This document shows positions 44,352 to 58,787 of a stretch of DNA of 64,000 bases, one piece after another (positions within the stretch are counted from its first letter, which is position 1; every line of letters begins with the position of its first letter). The stretch is taken from assembly GCF_003086295.3 (NCBI RefSeq), contig NC_092052.1, positions 27,999,427 to 28,063,426 on the forward strand, in the 5' to 3' direction. This stretch comes from Arachis hypogaea (Eukaryota; Streptophyta; Magnoliopsida; Fabales; Fabaceae). The position numbers and the translations under genes were made by a program. Under the pieces are notes generated by a model. That model was not told the DNA's origin. It was given only the letters and a program-made list of their open reading frames with translations, and searched no databases.

Positions 44352-47261
44352 ATAAAAATTTTCGCCCTCGAAAATTGATACAAAATGAAAGGAATTTCAT
44401 AACAGTTTACCCTTGAACTCATTTAAGGAGGAAGCAAAAATATCTCATCATATAAACATATATACGATTTTCAAATACTTTAATTGTCATATGCATAAGG
44501 GTGCAAAGGTAGGAGTGTGATTGCAAAGCAAACGTTACAAGGTAGGCTCAAGCAAAAGATAACATGGGTCAATCATGTGATAGTAGGGCAAAGCATCAAA
44601 GGCTATAAAACAGGATGGGGTTAAAACAACGTGCTTAACATCCGCACACTAATCTCATATCAGCCTCAAGGCTTCAACTTTCCAACCTCATCAGGCACTT
44701 TACAATCCCCATACTCGATCACAAGCCTGACAACCGCAACCCGTTCGCAAGGAATAAAACACCCACAACTCGTACGTTGCACACCTACCGCTTCAACTTC
44801 CGTATACACATATCACGTCTTAAAGAACTAACGCATCGCGTTACTACATCTACAAGTCGCACGTGATATCAAAACAATTCTCGAGTCTACTCAGAAGGAT
44901 ACCAGATTTAGAACGGAGAGACAATTGCCAAGGGTAATACTCATGGATTTAAGGGAATGTATCCAATTTCCAGACAAACAAAGACGCACAAGCAATGAAG
45001 TCTGCTAGAAATAAATCAATTGACAACTTCAAAGATAACCCTTGGATCAAAGAAGTTCAACAAGATCAATAGGAAGAAAACCAGCGCATCAGTTTGAAAC
45101 AAACTCAAGCCGAGTCGAAGAAGTATAAGGTTATAGAAGAGAATATTTCAAACCCAAGACAAAGCTCACAGAACTCAAGAGCACGATTAAAAGTACTTCC
45201 GAATACATTGTTCATAAAGGAACCGAAACTTGCGGAAAAACCACTTTGCAGTCTAAAAGAAAGGTTAAGTAGCAAACATTCTTCAAGAGAGTAGCAAAAG
45301 CATAAATGTGGCTTTACTTCAATACAATTTCATGTTGAAGTAGATCATGTAGAGTTTTAAAAACAAAATGCACACAAGTTTGGCTAAGAGCTAAAATATT
45401 TCCTCAAATATTTTAGAAGGATAGTTAGGTGCCCAACTCACTCCAAAAGAAATTCATAAATACTCAAAAGTAATCAAATGCTTGTTCAAAAATCCTCAAA
45501 GTTCATATTCAAACAAGCGTGTATAACATTTATAGCAAGGATGAAAGAGGAAGTTAAACTCTCTTTAGAAAAAAAATTCCGAGGTAGAAATTTGCTTACA
45601 ATTTAGTAAAGAAAATAAGTGGTGCGTTACAAACGAACCGATTTCCACTAAACAAGGAAGCTTTCCAAAACCTCATTTAAAATAGCGCATGCCAACTTTA
45701 AATTAATTTCATCAAAGTCGGACAATGGTTTCAATCTCAATCAAGCAACAGAAAATAAATTTCGTTTAATATTTCTTCAAAGAGAATTTAAAACTTCTTT
45801 AAAAGGTTCAAAACAAGACTCTAAAAGTGCTCTTGAAATCACCATCTCAGAAGAACATTCAAGAAGTTTAAGATGTACTAAAAAGGAGTCAAGCCTTGCA
45901 AGAAAGGATCTTAAACCAAAGTAGTCCAAACAAAATTCACTAGGCATGAGTCATCAAACAAGCTTTCAATTGACCCAAAAGAATACAAAAGTCATAGGAA
46001 AAGACAACTCAATCATTAGTAATTTCTCAAAGGTAAATCTTTAACTAAAAACTCTTGTAGAGAAAATGAGAGAATAAATAATGCACTAATTTGAAACGAA
46101 TCAAACTGACTCACATACGGATGAGATTCACAAGAGAGGACAAACCAAGATCAATGGTAATTTCACAAGATGTAAAAGATTAGTTAAAAACAGAATCACG
46201 TATGACATTCATAGAGGTGAAAAGATTAAGAAGGAACGAGTCTGATCATAAGAAGAAAGCTATGAGTCCAACATTTTCAAAAGAACAACAATAGCATAAA
46301 CCATGTAGTATGCTAAATCAAGCTCAAATCAAAATGAATTAAGTAAAGTTTATCAAATGAAACTCAACCGGGATAAAAGTGAAAAATTCCCTTTCTTTCC
46401 AGAATTTTGAAAAATACCCCAAATACATAATCAAATGAAGATGTGCATTGGAACTATAGTAAAATTACTAGAAAGTCAAAGTGTATTTGAAGTAAATGCA
46501 GTTCTGCAAACCAGTAAAAGTACAGGTGAGATATTAGAAATAAATAGTTGTTAAACTGTATAAGAAATCTTCAAAGTTCCACATATAGATAAGTGTATAT
46601 CTAGTCAACAGCAATTTTTATAAAAATCTCAAAATTAGCTATAATCACTGTCAAATAAGAGGAAAACTGAATCAACAAGTTCTCTAAGAATGAACTCGGA
46701 ACCCGGAGTTAAAAGTCACAGCACATTAAGACAAGTTCAAGGCTATATCAAAGAATACTTGAATCAAGAAGAACTCAAACAGAGGAAGATAGATGTAACA
46801 AGGATCTTAAACCAGCATATGCACTTAAGGTCAAACAAGAATGCAAATGGATAGAGGAATAGAGTTGAAAAATCAAGCTACTTTTCAAAAGAACTAGCAA
46901 ACAAGAACTTCAAGTAAGGATATAAAAGAACAGGTCGACTCGAACGAAATTCAAGACACACAACTGAATAGCCTCGAGAAATAGTTTCCAACTTTTCCGA
47001 AAACCACGATTCGCTTTACTCAAAACTCGTATATCATCTATGATAACCCATCAATGCTTTCATATACATAATTCACTAGTATTAAGCCGGCCAAACTTAA
47101 TACCAAGAATTATGCAATGCAAGACTAACGGCGTTAATCAATAGACCGTCATGTGTATAAAGCTCTAATTCTCGTCATTCGACAAGACCTAATACATGAC
47201 AAACACTCAGAGTATGCAATTGAAGCATAGTCGGTCCATTCCTCAGGCTCTACAGGAAGGA

Positions 47262-47275
47262 CTGCTCTGATACCA
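47262..47275 (-). other. Primer-binding site, initiator tRNA-Met
   Basis: In element sense it is tggtatcagagcag, three bases after the LTR end at 47279. It is a perfect match to the usual plant iMet primer site. Confidence 0.92.
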
Positions 47276-47278
47276 TAA

Positions 47279-50200
47279 TGTAACACCCTAACTACCAAAG
47301 CTCACGCTTCCGGCTGCGCAACTCTAATAGCTCGGACATTACGATGACACTTATACTACTTAATACTAGAATATGAGCCTGTTTGAAACTTTAAACCGCA
47401 ACACCACTCCCAAAAATACTTTCATCCATAGATACCATACAACTTACAAAACTCATAAAGAGTACATCCATATATATATTACAAGCAGTAGTCAATACAA
47501 TTCCTATCCCTCTTACAGAATATCTCAAGATAAAGGCGAGGGTACAATTAATAACCTAAAGTAATACAGAACATCTCAACAACAAATAAATAAGCTCTTC
47601 GTAACTTCTGCGCCCATATCCTGAAAGGGAAAAAATGTAGGGGGGTGAGAACATCATCCTCGAAAGGGTTCTCAGTAGAGGGTTTTTGGAAATTACTGTA
47701 ATAGGATACATGAAGATAAACCGTACCAGTGATTAATAACCGCCTTATGCCTCTTTTCAAAAACAACGGTTTATAAATAGAAAGAAATCTGAAATCCTTT
47801 TCTAAAAGAGGAACAATTCAATTCTCAAAAACTCAAGAGCCTTTCAAAACGGTTTATCTATGCTGAACCAAAATAGCCTTTCATATTTTTCCAAACCAGA
47901 ACACAACCAAAACCAACCATCGGTCCACCTCATTTCAACCACGGCCCTAGGCCCAAACAATCCATCCATCAACCAATCACCACAGTCCAACAGAGTCCCA
48001 GTAACAAACACAAATAGGAAGATGCAAGCACAAACAAACAGTTATTGAATGTAGAACAATTAGCAATTAATCACATAGGCAAACCAAGTATAATATGCAC
48101 ACCCAAACAATGTCACATAGATGCGTATGATGCATGCCTGTCCCTAGTGGCTGATGATATCATCTGTCGGTTATAAAGCCAACCCGACAAGTCCTGGTAG
48201 CTAACCATTGGACTGTCCCTCTGTCGCACATCTCCAACTCGAGTTATACTCATCATAAACTTGATCATAATCATGATCCATATCCATCACCCTCACTGGT
48301 GAATATTTACGGGGACGAGCTCATCCGGGCGTTTCACAGTGCCCGGCCACACTTACGACATAGGGTCACAAGAGCTTCGAGTCTCAACCTGGAGTACGTG
48401 GTGGCTAGCCACTGCTTCCTCCCAGGGAAACCCTCATCTCCGATGGTGGAAGTGCAAACATTAACAATTATCAATATCTCAGCATATATGCATTCATTCT
48501 CAGCCATGGATCAACATCCATCTCAGCCATCCGGCTCACGGTTCAATCCAGAACCAGCCAATATTCATAATCATACACAGCCATTCCGGCTCTCAACAAA
48601 ACAGCACTTCCACATTCAAAATCATCAAATTCATGAAATCGGCATTTAAGCCATAAATCATTTTCTCAATTCATTTCACTTTGAAATCAAGTTTCAACTC
48701 TTTTCAGCCTTGGCTTTAAAGATCTCATTTCTCAAATTATCTCAGGCTCATAAGCCACTTTTACTCAAAGAAAATTCCCCTTTTTAAAACAAGCCACTCT
48801 CGGCTTCCTCTTTCCAAAACTTCCAAAACCATGGAAAGTTAAAGATTCCTTTTGAAACATTCAAAATCACCCATCCAACAATGGGATTTTTGTAACAAAA
48901 GTTTCTCGGCAGAGTCCCAAGTCCTTAAGCGAGAATAGCATAACTCATTTCGCCAAATTCATTTAAAATCATTAAAACCTTGGCTTTCCGATTTGAGTAA
49001 TAAAATAAGATCTAAGCCAAACCGAGTCACGTAATAATTTACTTCCTTCAAAGCCTTTTCCTTTACTTAGGAAAAATCAGCTTCAACCCCCATGACAAAT
49101 TCTAAAGCGTTTCAACTGTTCAAAATTGTTTGTCTTGCAAAAGTTCAAGATTCAAAGAGTACTTAAAATCTTTCTCAAACATTTCAAAATGAAACTTGTC
49201 AATAGACATTTAGGTTCTTTCAAAGTCATTGAAACTCCTCTAGTTGAAACCCTCGAGTCAAATTCAAAGGCATTGCCCTTGTCACATTTAAAACAGCTTT
49301 AAAACATAAGTTTCACCTAATTAACTTTTCTCCTGAAAGAGATACAATGCCTTTCTTACGAAGCAAGACTAAATTCACAATTTTCTCTTTAATAATTCAT
49401 TTCAAAAGCATGAACCATCCTTTTCTTAATAATTCAAATAAAATAGTAGAAGTCTTTAACTCATTATTTTTCCAAACAATATTTTAATAAAGACTCAAAT
49501 TTTATAGAAATTCCGGCAGCATCTCCCCTAAAACTTGGACTTTGCCACCCGGTTCGGGTCCCAACAAAATCATTCCACAATCCTTTTCCAACAGCCCAAA
49601 ATCCAAAAATCAGTTCAAGGCAAGCCAAATCCAACAGTCATCTCAATTCCATATTTCAAGGAAACCGTTTCAAAAATCAAATCGTTATCAGCCGAATAAA
49701 CTCATTTCCAAAGCTTTAAAGAAACGGTTCAGTAACAATCATTTATCAAAAACCAGATCATTTAAAGAAAGCCAGGCTGAATTCAAGAGTGTATTCTATT
49801 TTTCACATCATCAAAATAATTGACTCAATTCAAACCAATCCTCAACAGATTAAACTCAGATTTCAAATCATTTAAAGAATCAACTTCAAAACATTACATT
49901 TCACAAAGCCGCACAACAATTCAACCAAACCAACATCCATAATCACTCGAGTCAATCAAATAACACATAAGGCAGATACAATCACCAAATACACAATATC
50001 TCACAACAGTATCCATATGTAATAATTTCAATACTTGAAACATAGTTATTTGGAAAGCGCCCCTACCTCAGAACGCAAAACCACAGTCCAAACGCGTCAC
50101 AGGAACCTTCTCTTTTAACCCGAAATTACCGGCCGCTCGAATCACAGCTTCGCTCACTTTTGCAGTAACCACATCAACTCTAGTCGCAACACGTAACAAA

Positions 50201-51513
50201 TGAGATTAAATTTCATAACAACGAATGCTACAATACCTCAACGTTTAACAGGACAGCAACTAAAGGGGTTACCGGAACGTAAACGCTTACCGCAAATAAG
50301 AAGTGACTGAACCATAAAGCGGCAGCCCTGGTAGTGATTCCGGCAGCGGCAACTTGCAGCAACTCCTAGCACACAGCCGCATCACAACTCTCATGGTAAA
50401 GATGAACTTTAATGGAGAAGGAAACTGAAGACAGGTTAAAGCTTTCCAAACGACACCAGTTCCAGTGGCGATTTCCGGCAGCAGCAGCGGTGGCGTTTCT
50501 CGGCGACCAGAGGCACAGCGGCCATGGCTGACGACGATGCGAGCTCCATCACCAGTGATCGAGAAACACAGCAGAGGTGTTTACCCCACCCATGGGCTTC
50601 TCTCTCGGCGGACCAGAGAAACAGAAGCGGAGCGCCATCGTGACTTTCTCTTGGAAGTTGGTGAGGACGACGACAACCCTAGTAGTAGCGGCGGCGGGAG
50701 TGACTTCATCAGCAGCAACCAGGCGCGGCAACGGCACGGTGGTGACGCAGCAGAGGCACGCGACGGTGACAGGTGGCAAATGCGTGAAGGACGGCACAGG
50801 AAGGATGCGACGGGCATCTGTGGAACGCAGCTCATGGTGAGGTGCGTTGAGGACGATTGGCGGCGCGGTGAGCCCCCTTCCCCCTCCACGGCGGTGAGCC
50901 CTTCTTTCTTCTCCCTCAATTTCATTTTTTTCTGCTTCTGCTTCTTCCCTTTTCATGGGCAGAGAGGAAGAAAACCGTGTGTGTTGTGGCTGTTGGGGCA
51001 TGGGGAGCAACGGGTTACCAGGTAGGGTTTTAAGGTTTCATTTTTCAAAAAAATTAAGGTTAGGGGCATTTTAGTAATTTCAAATGAAATTGGGGAAAAT
51101 ATAGTAATTGAAACCCAATTTAAATCCAACACTATTTGTGTATAGGAAAATACTATTTGCTCATAAATTTTAGAAATTATTTCCAATGAAATGCTCAAGT
51201 CAAATAATTAGGAATGATATACTTAATTTCTTCATTTTCCAAAATAACAGTATTAATATTTAAAATATTACTTATCCAATCCAAATCATATAAAATCCTT
51301 ATTATCTTATAACTATCAACTTTATAATTCAAATATGGAAAATAATCTAATAATTATAAAATTGGATAATAATCATAACTCGTCTCAAATTCAATAAATC
51401 AAAACTTGCCTTAATTATCTTTAATAAAATGATTTCTGAAATTAAGGCTATAAATAACTATATGATTTGAGACTTTATCATAATAAGACTTTTCAAAGAT
51501 TTTGAGTCTTACA
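47279..51513 (-). repeat. LTR copy 2 (5' LTR in element orientation), 4235 bp
   Basis: It is paired with 40107-44338. Examples of differences are single-base changes such as accaaagctaac against accaaagctcac. Its own GC-rich segment is at about 50310-51035. Confidence 0.92.
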
Positions 51514-51518
51514 ACCCC

Positions 51519-53299
51519 TAGTTTTGTGTTAGATGTAAATACATTTTGTTCAAACTTTGTAAATTCATTTTCCGAGTTAGGATTCTTTTTCTTTTGTTTC
51601 TTTCTAACACAAATGGTTGCAGCATTTATTTGATCTGCTTTAACCAGTTTTGCCATTTTGTAGAAGTTGGTTTGACTTTTGATCATGCCCAGGATAATAT
51701 ACTATTTAAGTTTTGTGTTCACTTTAATTCAATTAATTTCGTTTTCATTTTTCAATTTCAGTTTTGTGTGAGTACTTCTAGGTGTTAACAATTGCCCTTT
51801 CCATAGCATGATATATGAAAAATGTGTTTATTACTTTATTTCCGATTGTTCTTGAAGGAATCATCTTCATCTAGGCTCTATCAATGGTAATAATTCTCCT
51901 AAATTGTCATATAATTGAAACATAATTTCATCATATATAGGTTTAAGATTAGAATTATTGTAAATTTGTGATGTATAAATGCTTTTCGTTCAAGTCTTAC
52001 CTTGATGTTTTGTTTATAAAAGAGAGTAGTTTTGCATATAGTTGTTGGTTAATAGAAAGTAAGAAAGAGTTCTCTAAACTTTAATCTTCAAATAACATTT
52101 GAATAAGAATCAACAATAATCTGATATGGGCTATTATGTTTTCATTTTGCAATTAAAAGTCTTTACATAGAAATCAGACGAGCTGAGTATATGATCAACA
52201 AAAAATGGAGCATATTCTAACTTAGTTAGGTTAACTGTATAAATCAAAAACTATTGAATCCTTATGCCCATTTCAGCAGAGTGTAATATCTATTTTTTAA
52301 ATTTACTGTAAAGTATCCATTCGAAAATATCTAAAATTTTAATTATAAAAATTTTATATCAACCTCAATGCACTACTATTTGAAATCCAAAAATTTAAAT
52401 AACAACTTAAACTATACTCTCATCACACTATACAAGTACATGCTATTGCATCCCATTGAACTTCGGATATTGTCCTTGTATTACAACCTGTTCTCCGCAG
52501 CATAAACAAATTTGAGAGAAAAAGAAAGGACTTCAGCGAATATGTTAATTCCTTATGGTAAACAATATATTACGTCTAGCAGCATTTTTCATATAATACT
52601 AAGGCCGATGTTCGTGTTTATATTATCAAAGCTTTTTCAAATTCAAGATACCAAACATTACACGTACAATTTTTCAGATAGTATATGCGTCAAAACATAG
52701 GTCTCGAAGCAATCAGTTTTGTAATACTACTAGTAATATCCTATGAAAAATCTAGGGCAACATTTTTAACATAGTAATCATTTGAGTAGAACCGCAACAA
52801 ATTCAAATTCAAGTGAATGTTATCAATATCAAATTCATCTTATTGATTTTTCAGCAACAAAAGACTAGCACAATGTATTTTCATCAACAAAATATTTAAA
52901 GTTCAATGAGTAACAACGTGACACATTTGGGTTTGGAAAATAACAACTTGACACATTTCATTCATTTGTGCCAAACCCCTCTTCATACTTCATACCCAAC
53001 AACCTTTGACTCTGTTTGTGTGCATAACAAACACAAATGCATTCATCATAGATATATCTCAAAACCCAATGCATAGATTCCTTTACATCATTATTAGTTA
53101 CTCGCGCCACTACTTATTTCAAAGTCCATTTTTATTTTAGTTACTAGTTTTCTGCATAACCCCTTTAATTCTGTTTGATCCCAATTATACAATTATTAAT
53201 AAAATAATAAAAATTTTCAATTTTGGTTTCAATCATTGATAAAGTTCATGTTTTTATGAATATCCATTGGTGATCTTCACTCAATGTGATTATTTTTAG
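51519..53299. other. Right interior of the Mutator-like element
   Basis: It has AT-rich and mixed sequence with no ORF above about 90 codons and no recognised domain. Confidence 0.5.
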
Positions 53300-53947
53300 C
53301 AACAAAGAGACTAATTCATTTATATTTTCAGCAAAAAAAAATAATCAAAGACAGCAATAAAACAGAAAAGAAAAGAACAGAAAAATTGTTGGAACTCATC
53401 AAATTGAGACCAGGTTGTGCGAAGGAAGTCGAGAAGGAAGTCCGGGGACCTGCTGCTTCTGTCTCCGGCAACGACGGGCGCAACGACTGCGCGAGACTGA
53501 CTGTGAGGCGGTGACAAGACAGGGAGCGACGACGTCCAGTCCCAGAAGCTGCTGCTACTACCGCCAGCAACGACGAGGGCAGGGAAGGCGCGCGAGACCA
53601 GAGACTGTAAGAGAGCAACGACGAGCTTGTCGGAGACAGTGAGAGACACCGATGCCGATAGAGGGAGAGAACTTAGGTTCATGTCAATGAGGCACAGAAG
53701 CACAGTGAGAGATGAGAGAGCTGCTGTGATAGTAATGTTGGAAGAGGACTGTGAAACGACGTAGTTTCATAGATCTAAAGAAAAGAACAAAAAAAAGAGA
53801 GACCCAGACCGGTTTATTTAAACCGGACGGGTCGAACCGAGTTTAAAGCTTCTAGTTTTAACCGATTTTTAATAAACAACCAATAACAGAGTAACATGTC
53901 AGCAACTTTTAAAAAAGTTATTTTGGCCATCTTTATGTGAGTCTCCC
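53300..53947 (-). repeat. Right inverted end of the Mutator-like element
   Basis: Its reverse complement matches 38985-39770: an AT-rich tip with accggtttatttaaaccgg (53811-53828 region), then a GC-rich block with two gacgac/cagcaacgacg-type repeat units. Minus-strand ORFs here (up to 127 codons) are Ser-rich and not credible genes. Confidence 0.6.
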
Positions 53948-56900
53948 CCAAAAGAAAACTATTTGAATTGTTTTGAAATAGGAAATGCTATTTTTCGATG
54001 CTACAATATGCTTTTTATTTAAAAATTAGAAAAAATATTAAAGTGCAAGTTAATTATTTAAACTATTTTGAAATGAAAAATATAATTTTTTCGATTTATT
54101 GAAGCTTTTTTCACCAATGTAATTATAATAGTGCCAAGTATATTATTTATAAAATTTAAATTAAATAAAATTAATAGTGATTCCTTTAAAATAGAAAACA
54201 TGATTACTTAGTTAATTAAAAAATTAATATAATAGAATAATTAAATTTAAAAAATTTTTAAAGATTGAATTATTGTTGGATGAGTAGTATTTTTCTTTTA
54301 TTACAAAAAGGGTAAAAACAAACCTTTTCACCAACATAAAGTTTACTTTCTACATTTTATTAGTGATAATATATACTCTGGTTGTTGTTTGTAAACTACT
54401 CTTTTGTTATTGAAATAGCATAATCCCAAATTTAGTTTGTATTCATAATCAAACATTACAATTTATTTTTATTCACACCATCCATATGGTAAGTAAAAAG
54501 ATAGATCATAACTTTTGCAAAAACAAAAATACAGGAAGAAGAAAAAGTAGATCATATAACAAACACGAGAAGCGATTTCATACTCCTTCAAACTTTGAAG
54601 TACTAAAACTCCTGTTAAAAAGTTAAAAAAAAGTTAGCATATATGATTATTTTATATTTTTTTATTTAAAATTTGTTTGGGCTTTGATTAATATTTTACA
54701 TTAGATCCGTTAGACTTATAGGTCAGTTTGGGCTTATTACACTTTTTAATTAATATTACTCATATTAGATTATTATAAGATTTAAAAAAATTATTATAAC
54801 ATTATAATTAAAAAATTAAAATGTTTAAAAAATTAAAAAAATCAAAATATATTTTTAGTATTAATTTTAAAAGACTAAAAAATACCCTTTAATATTAAAA
54901 TTATTTAATTTTAATTTAAATTTTATTTAATTAAAAAAACAAAAATATTCTTTTAGTATTAATATTATTTAAATGTATTAAAATAAAAAGACCAAAATAT
55001 CATTTATTTTGTATAAGCATATTAAAAGGAAAAAAAATTCTATGCCATTAATTGCTTAAAAATATTTATGAATTTAACTTTAATTTTAAAAATTTAAATT
55101 TATATGTATACTATATAACGTAAAATAAATACTTCGTATAAGAGAATAAATTAAATTTAATTATTGTTCTTCTTTCTAATTTTAAAAATTAATTATATTA
55201 AGCATTTTGTATCTTAATTTTAATTATTTATACTTAGTTCATTCCATTATACTCAAAATTCATTTTTATTATACTATACATACTAAAGCACACTTATGTT
55301 GTGATTTTTTTCTATGTTTTGTATCTTCTTATTTAAACATTAATTCATAAAAATAAACATAAATATATAATTGAATAACTATGTACTGTAAAAAATTAAT
55401 ATTATTGAAGGATAAAATTAAAATTTATTTTTATATATTATTTTTGTCTCCAACGTTTTCGTTCTATTTATATCCCTAACATTTTAAAATCGTTTCAATT
55501 TTGTCTCGTCGTCAATTCTGTTAACAGATCCCTAAGCGTTGGACAACATTGAGCCAATTTTAAAATATTAGGTACTTCAATATGATAATTTAAACATTAG
55601 GGACAACTTTGAGACTTATCCCAAACGTTGACGACAAAAACAATACTTTACTCTTTAAATAATTAATGTTATTTTATTAAATTAAAAAATAAAAATTTGA
55701 ATTTGAATTTTTTTCTTAGGTAACTAAAACACGGAAATGTGAATTTGAATTTAATTAATAGAACCAAATATATTATTTAGTATTAAGTTTAAATACTAAG
55801 ATGTTCTTTTAGGATTAGATTACTAAATGAGTTAAAAAGTAAAATTTTGAATTTTAATTTAAAACACTAAAATAGGAACAAAAATAGAAGACCAGAATAA
55901 TTAAAATATGGACAAAAATTGAAGATAGTTTAAAAACATATCCAGAATAGAAGAATAGAAAAATAAAAATAAGGGATAAAATTTTTAAAATATCCTGAAA
56001 ACATTCTATTTGAAACAAAAATTTGAAGAATAGGATTAAGAACATATTCAGAATAAAAGTACAGATCCAACCAAAAGAGTAACCATGGTAAAGAGAAGAC
56101 AGCTAAGCCAGTGAGGTGAAGTGGCTCCGAGACGGTGACGCGAAGATAGAAATGATAAAGGAGATATAACGTTGAACGAGACACTGGTGAACGGTGATGG
56201 ATTTGGTTAGAAGTGAGATTTGAGAAAGAGAACTATGAGGTAAAATAAATATAAAGGATTTTTTAATTTAAAGCAGAAGAGGTAAAATAAATATAAAGAA
56301 AATAATAAAAATTTTAACTGCAAAAAATTAATTTAAAAATAAAAATATATGGAGTATTGATTCATTAAATAATTAAAAATTTTATTGATTGTTGATTCAC
56401 CAAACTATTAAGGAGTATTGTAAACGTAATCGTATTAAAAATAATATGAGTATATTAATTTTTTAATTTATAATTAAAGATTTTAAACAGTTATTTTTTT
56501 TAAATTGAATAAATATAATTAATCATATAAATATAATAATACAAATATGTTTATTTTTATTAAATTAAATTAAGCTATTAATTAATTATATTTATTTAAA
56601 TTTTAATTTAAAAATTTTATAATTTAAAATTTTAAATTATGTGAATAAAATTAAATTAAATAAAAATAAAAATATACCAGTATGATTTAGATCGTACTGT
56701 AATGAGTTTATAAAATTCTAAAACAAAATAAATCTTAAAAGATAAAAAAAATTGTTATGGAAACAATAATTTTTTTATTTTATTTCAGTAAAAAAAATTA
56801 ACACTAATAAATATTAATTTAAAAAAGTTGCAAATAAGTAAAGATGGGAGATTAATATTTTATGATTATTTTATAATTTTTATTTAAAAGTATAATTTTA

Positions 56901-57219
56901 AATTAGTGTTAATTTTTCAAATATTAACTTTTTAAAAAAATATAATTTGTTGGCATTAATTATTTAATAATGTTATCAATATATAATAGAAGCTCTATTA
57001 ATAAAATACCTGTTAAAATATGTGCCAACACACATCACAATATTAATAATACAAAGTAATTTTAAAACTCCGAACATTAGGGCAGTATTGTAACATCCAC
57101 CAACAAACACATTCTGTTTTATTACATGCAAGTATGCAACACAAGGGAAATCAAGAGAATTTCACTTAGGAAGAAGGTACATAATTGGCATTGTTTTATG
57201 AAACTACTACTACACAATA
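53948..57219. other. AT-rich intergenic DNA
   Basis: No gene is supported. A small inverted-repeat element is called separately at about 55420-55655. The last 120 bases are likely 3' flank of the BURP pseudogene. Confidence 0.55.
55420..55655. mobile_element. Small degenerate inverted-repeat element
   Basis: The left ttatttttgtctccaacgtt and the reverse complement of the right end (attgtttttgtcgtcaacgt) are similar, with cattttaaaatcg and acattagggacaac blocks between. No clear TSD is present. Confidence 0.45.
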
Positions 57220-57783
57220 CTAATTGGGTATCCAAAGAAGGGTATCTGTGGGAAGAAAATGACAAATATGAACAGAACCAGGATTCACATTAAGCTCTTC
57301 GAAAGCAACATGTTCAGCATTCCACTCTTTAGTATTGGTGTGGCAAACTGCTAATGCTTTTGCTTTTGACCCGTCATTAGTCTTCAATGAAACAGTATAG
57401 GCCCTTGTCTCTATTTTGTGGCAATAAAACACTGCATAAGGGTACTTCAATTTGTGGCACACTACAACCTTGTCTCCAATTTTCTTCACTCCCTCTACCA
57501 AATTGTAGTGTAGCTCGTTCTGTGGCTCCTTTTCAAACTCAGTTGAAACTAGCCTTAATTGCGAATTTTACCAGTGACTCTAAAGATGTTCTCCATTCAA
57601 GGAAGGACTCTCACAGAGATAAAGTGTTTGTTTCACAGTCTTAGCATCGGTTGAGTTAGCCTCGAACTTGAAATGGGATAGAATCTCAGGGAGCATAGTG
57701 CTAGAAAATGGGATGTTTTTGACAACTGTGTCAGGTAAGAAAGTGTTAGAATTTATGTGCGCTTTGATGATGGGGGACGGCAG
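57220..57783 (-). pseudogene. BURP-domain protein, C-terminal exon (RD22/USP type), frameshifted
   Basis: The last 93 codons, ending with TAG at 57220-57222, contain the BURP signature CHX10CHX24CHX25CH (CHKLKYPYAVFYCH, later AVCHTNTKEWN, then HICHFLPTDTLLWIPN). The second spacing is one shorter than the usual 25-27. Upstream, FLPDTVVKNIPFSSTMLPEI and CESPSLNGE belong to the start of the domain. Between them the frame is lost near 57588 (an apparent deletion covering the usual Tyr-Cys motif) and regained near 57541 in two compensating shifts, with stops if read straight through. BURP proteins are plant-specific secreted proteins of cell wall, seed and stress contexts. With exon 58671-58787, this is the only host gene recognised in the window, and it is dead or very altered. 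Confidence 0.85.
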
Positions 57784-58670
<887 letters not shown>

Positions 58671-58787
58671 CTTTCCAGATTCAATAAGACCCCTTAAAGC
58701 AATAGGCATGGAAGTTTTAGGCCATACAGTTTGCCAATAAATTTCAGCAGATTGAAATGCTTCAACAATGTTTCCTAGGAAACCAAG
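58671..58787 (-). pseudogene. BURP-domain protein, N-terminal exon
   Basis: After a good acceptor (attggcag, ending 58788), the frame reads LGFLGNIVEAFQSAEIYWQT, then VWPKTSMPIALRGLIESGK. The YWQ-x-V-x-P-x-T-x-MP pattern is the conserved segment following the signal peptide in RD22/USP-type BURP proteins. The signal-peptide exon should lie to the right, but I could not identify it in 58788-58950. The exon has lost its donor to microsatellite growth. Confidence 0.75.

Larger units (their letters stand above)
44339..47278 (-). other. Non-coding interior of the LARD-like element
   Basis: This 2.94 kb is A-rich on the plus strand (T-rich in sense). The longest ORFs are about 66 codons with no similarity recognised. 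No zinc knuckle, protease, RT or integrase motif was seen on either strand. Confidence 0.7.
40107..51513 (-). mobile_element. LARD-like non-autonomous gypsy retrotransposon with 4.23-kb LTRs (11.4 kb)
   Basis: Two direct copies, 40107-44338 and 47279-51513, start tgtaacaccctaac and end gtcttaca. They are flanked by accca (40102-40106) and acccc (51514-51518), a 5-bp duplication with one mismatch. Orientation is minus: a perfect initiator tRNA-Met primer site lies at 47262-47275, and the purine tract, preceded by a ttcgagggcgaaaat stretch, lies at 44339-44377. That last motif is typical of the 3' end of Del/Tekay chromoviruses, so this is probably a derivative of that lineage. The 2.94-kb interior has no gag or pol. 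Long LTRs with a non-coding interior fit the LARD class. Confidence 0.88.
38985..53947. mobile_element. Mutator-like element with long inverted ends, split by a LARD-like retrotransposon
   Basis: The left end reads actctgataaagacatc and the reverse complement of the right end reads actcacataaagatggc. Both continue with a cttttttnaaa run, a ctattgg/ttattgg block and a cggt block, and further in with GC-rich blocks containing ggcagaagcagc-type sequence. The inverted similarity extends, with gaps, about 650-780 bp on each side. Excluding the 11.4-kb insertion (40107-51513) leaves an element of about 3.6 kb. No transposase or recognisable captured gene was found. A 9-bp target duplication was looked for and not found, so the exact ends are estimates. 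The class is inferred from TIR length and style. Confidence 0.6.

Noticed and set aside
53320..53703. 127-codon minus-strand ORF as a secreted protein gene
   Set aside because: It lies in the inverted end of a DNA element and is Ser-rich. The matching left end does not keep the frame.
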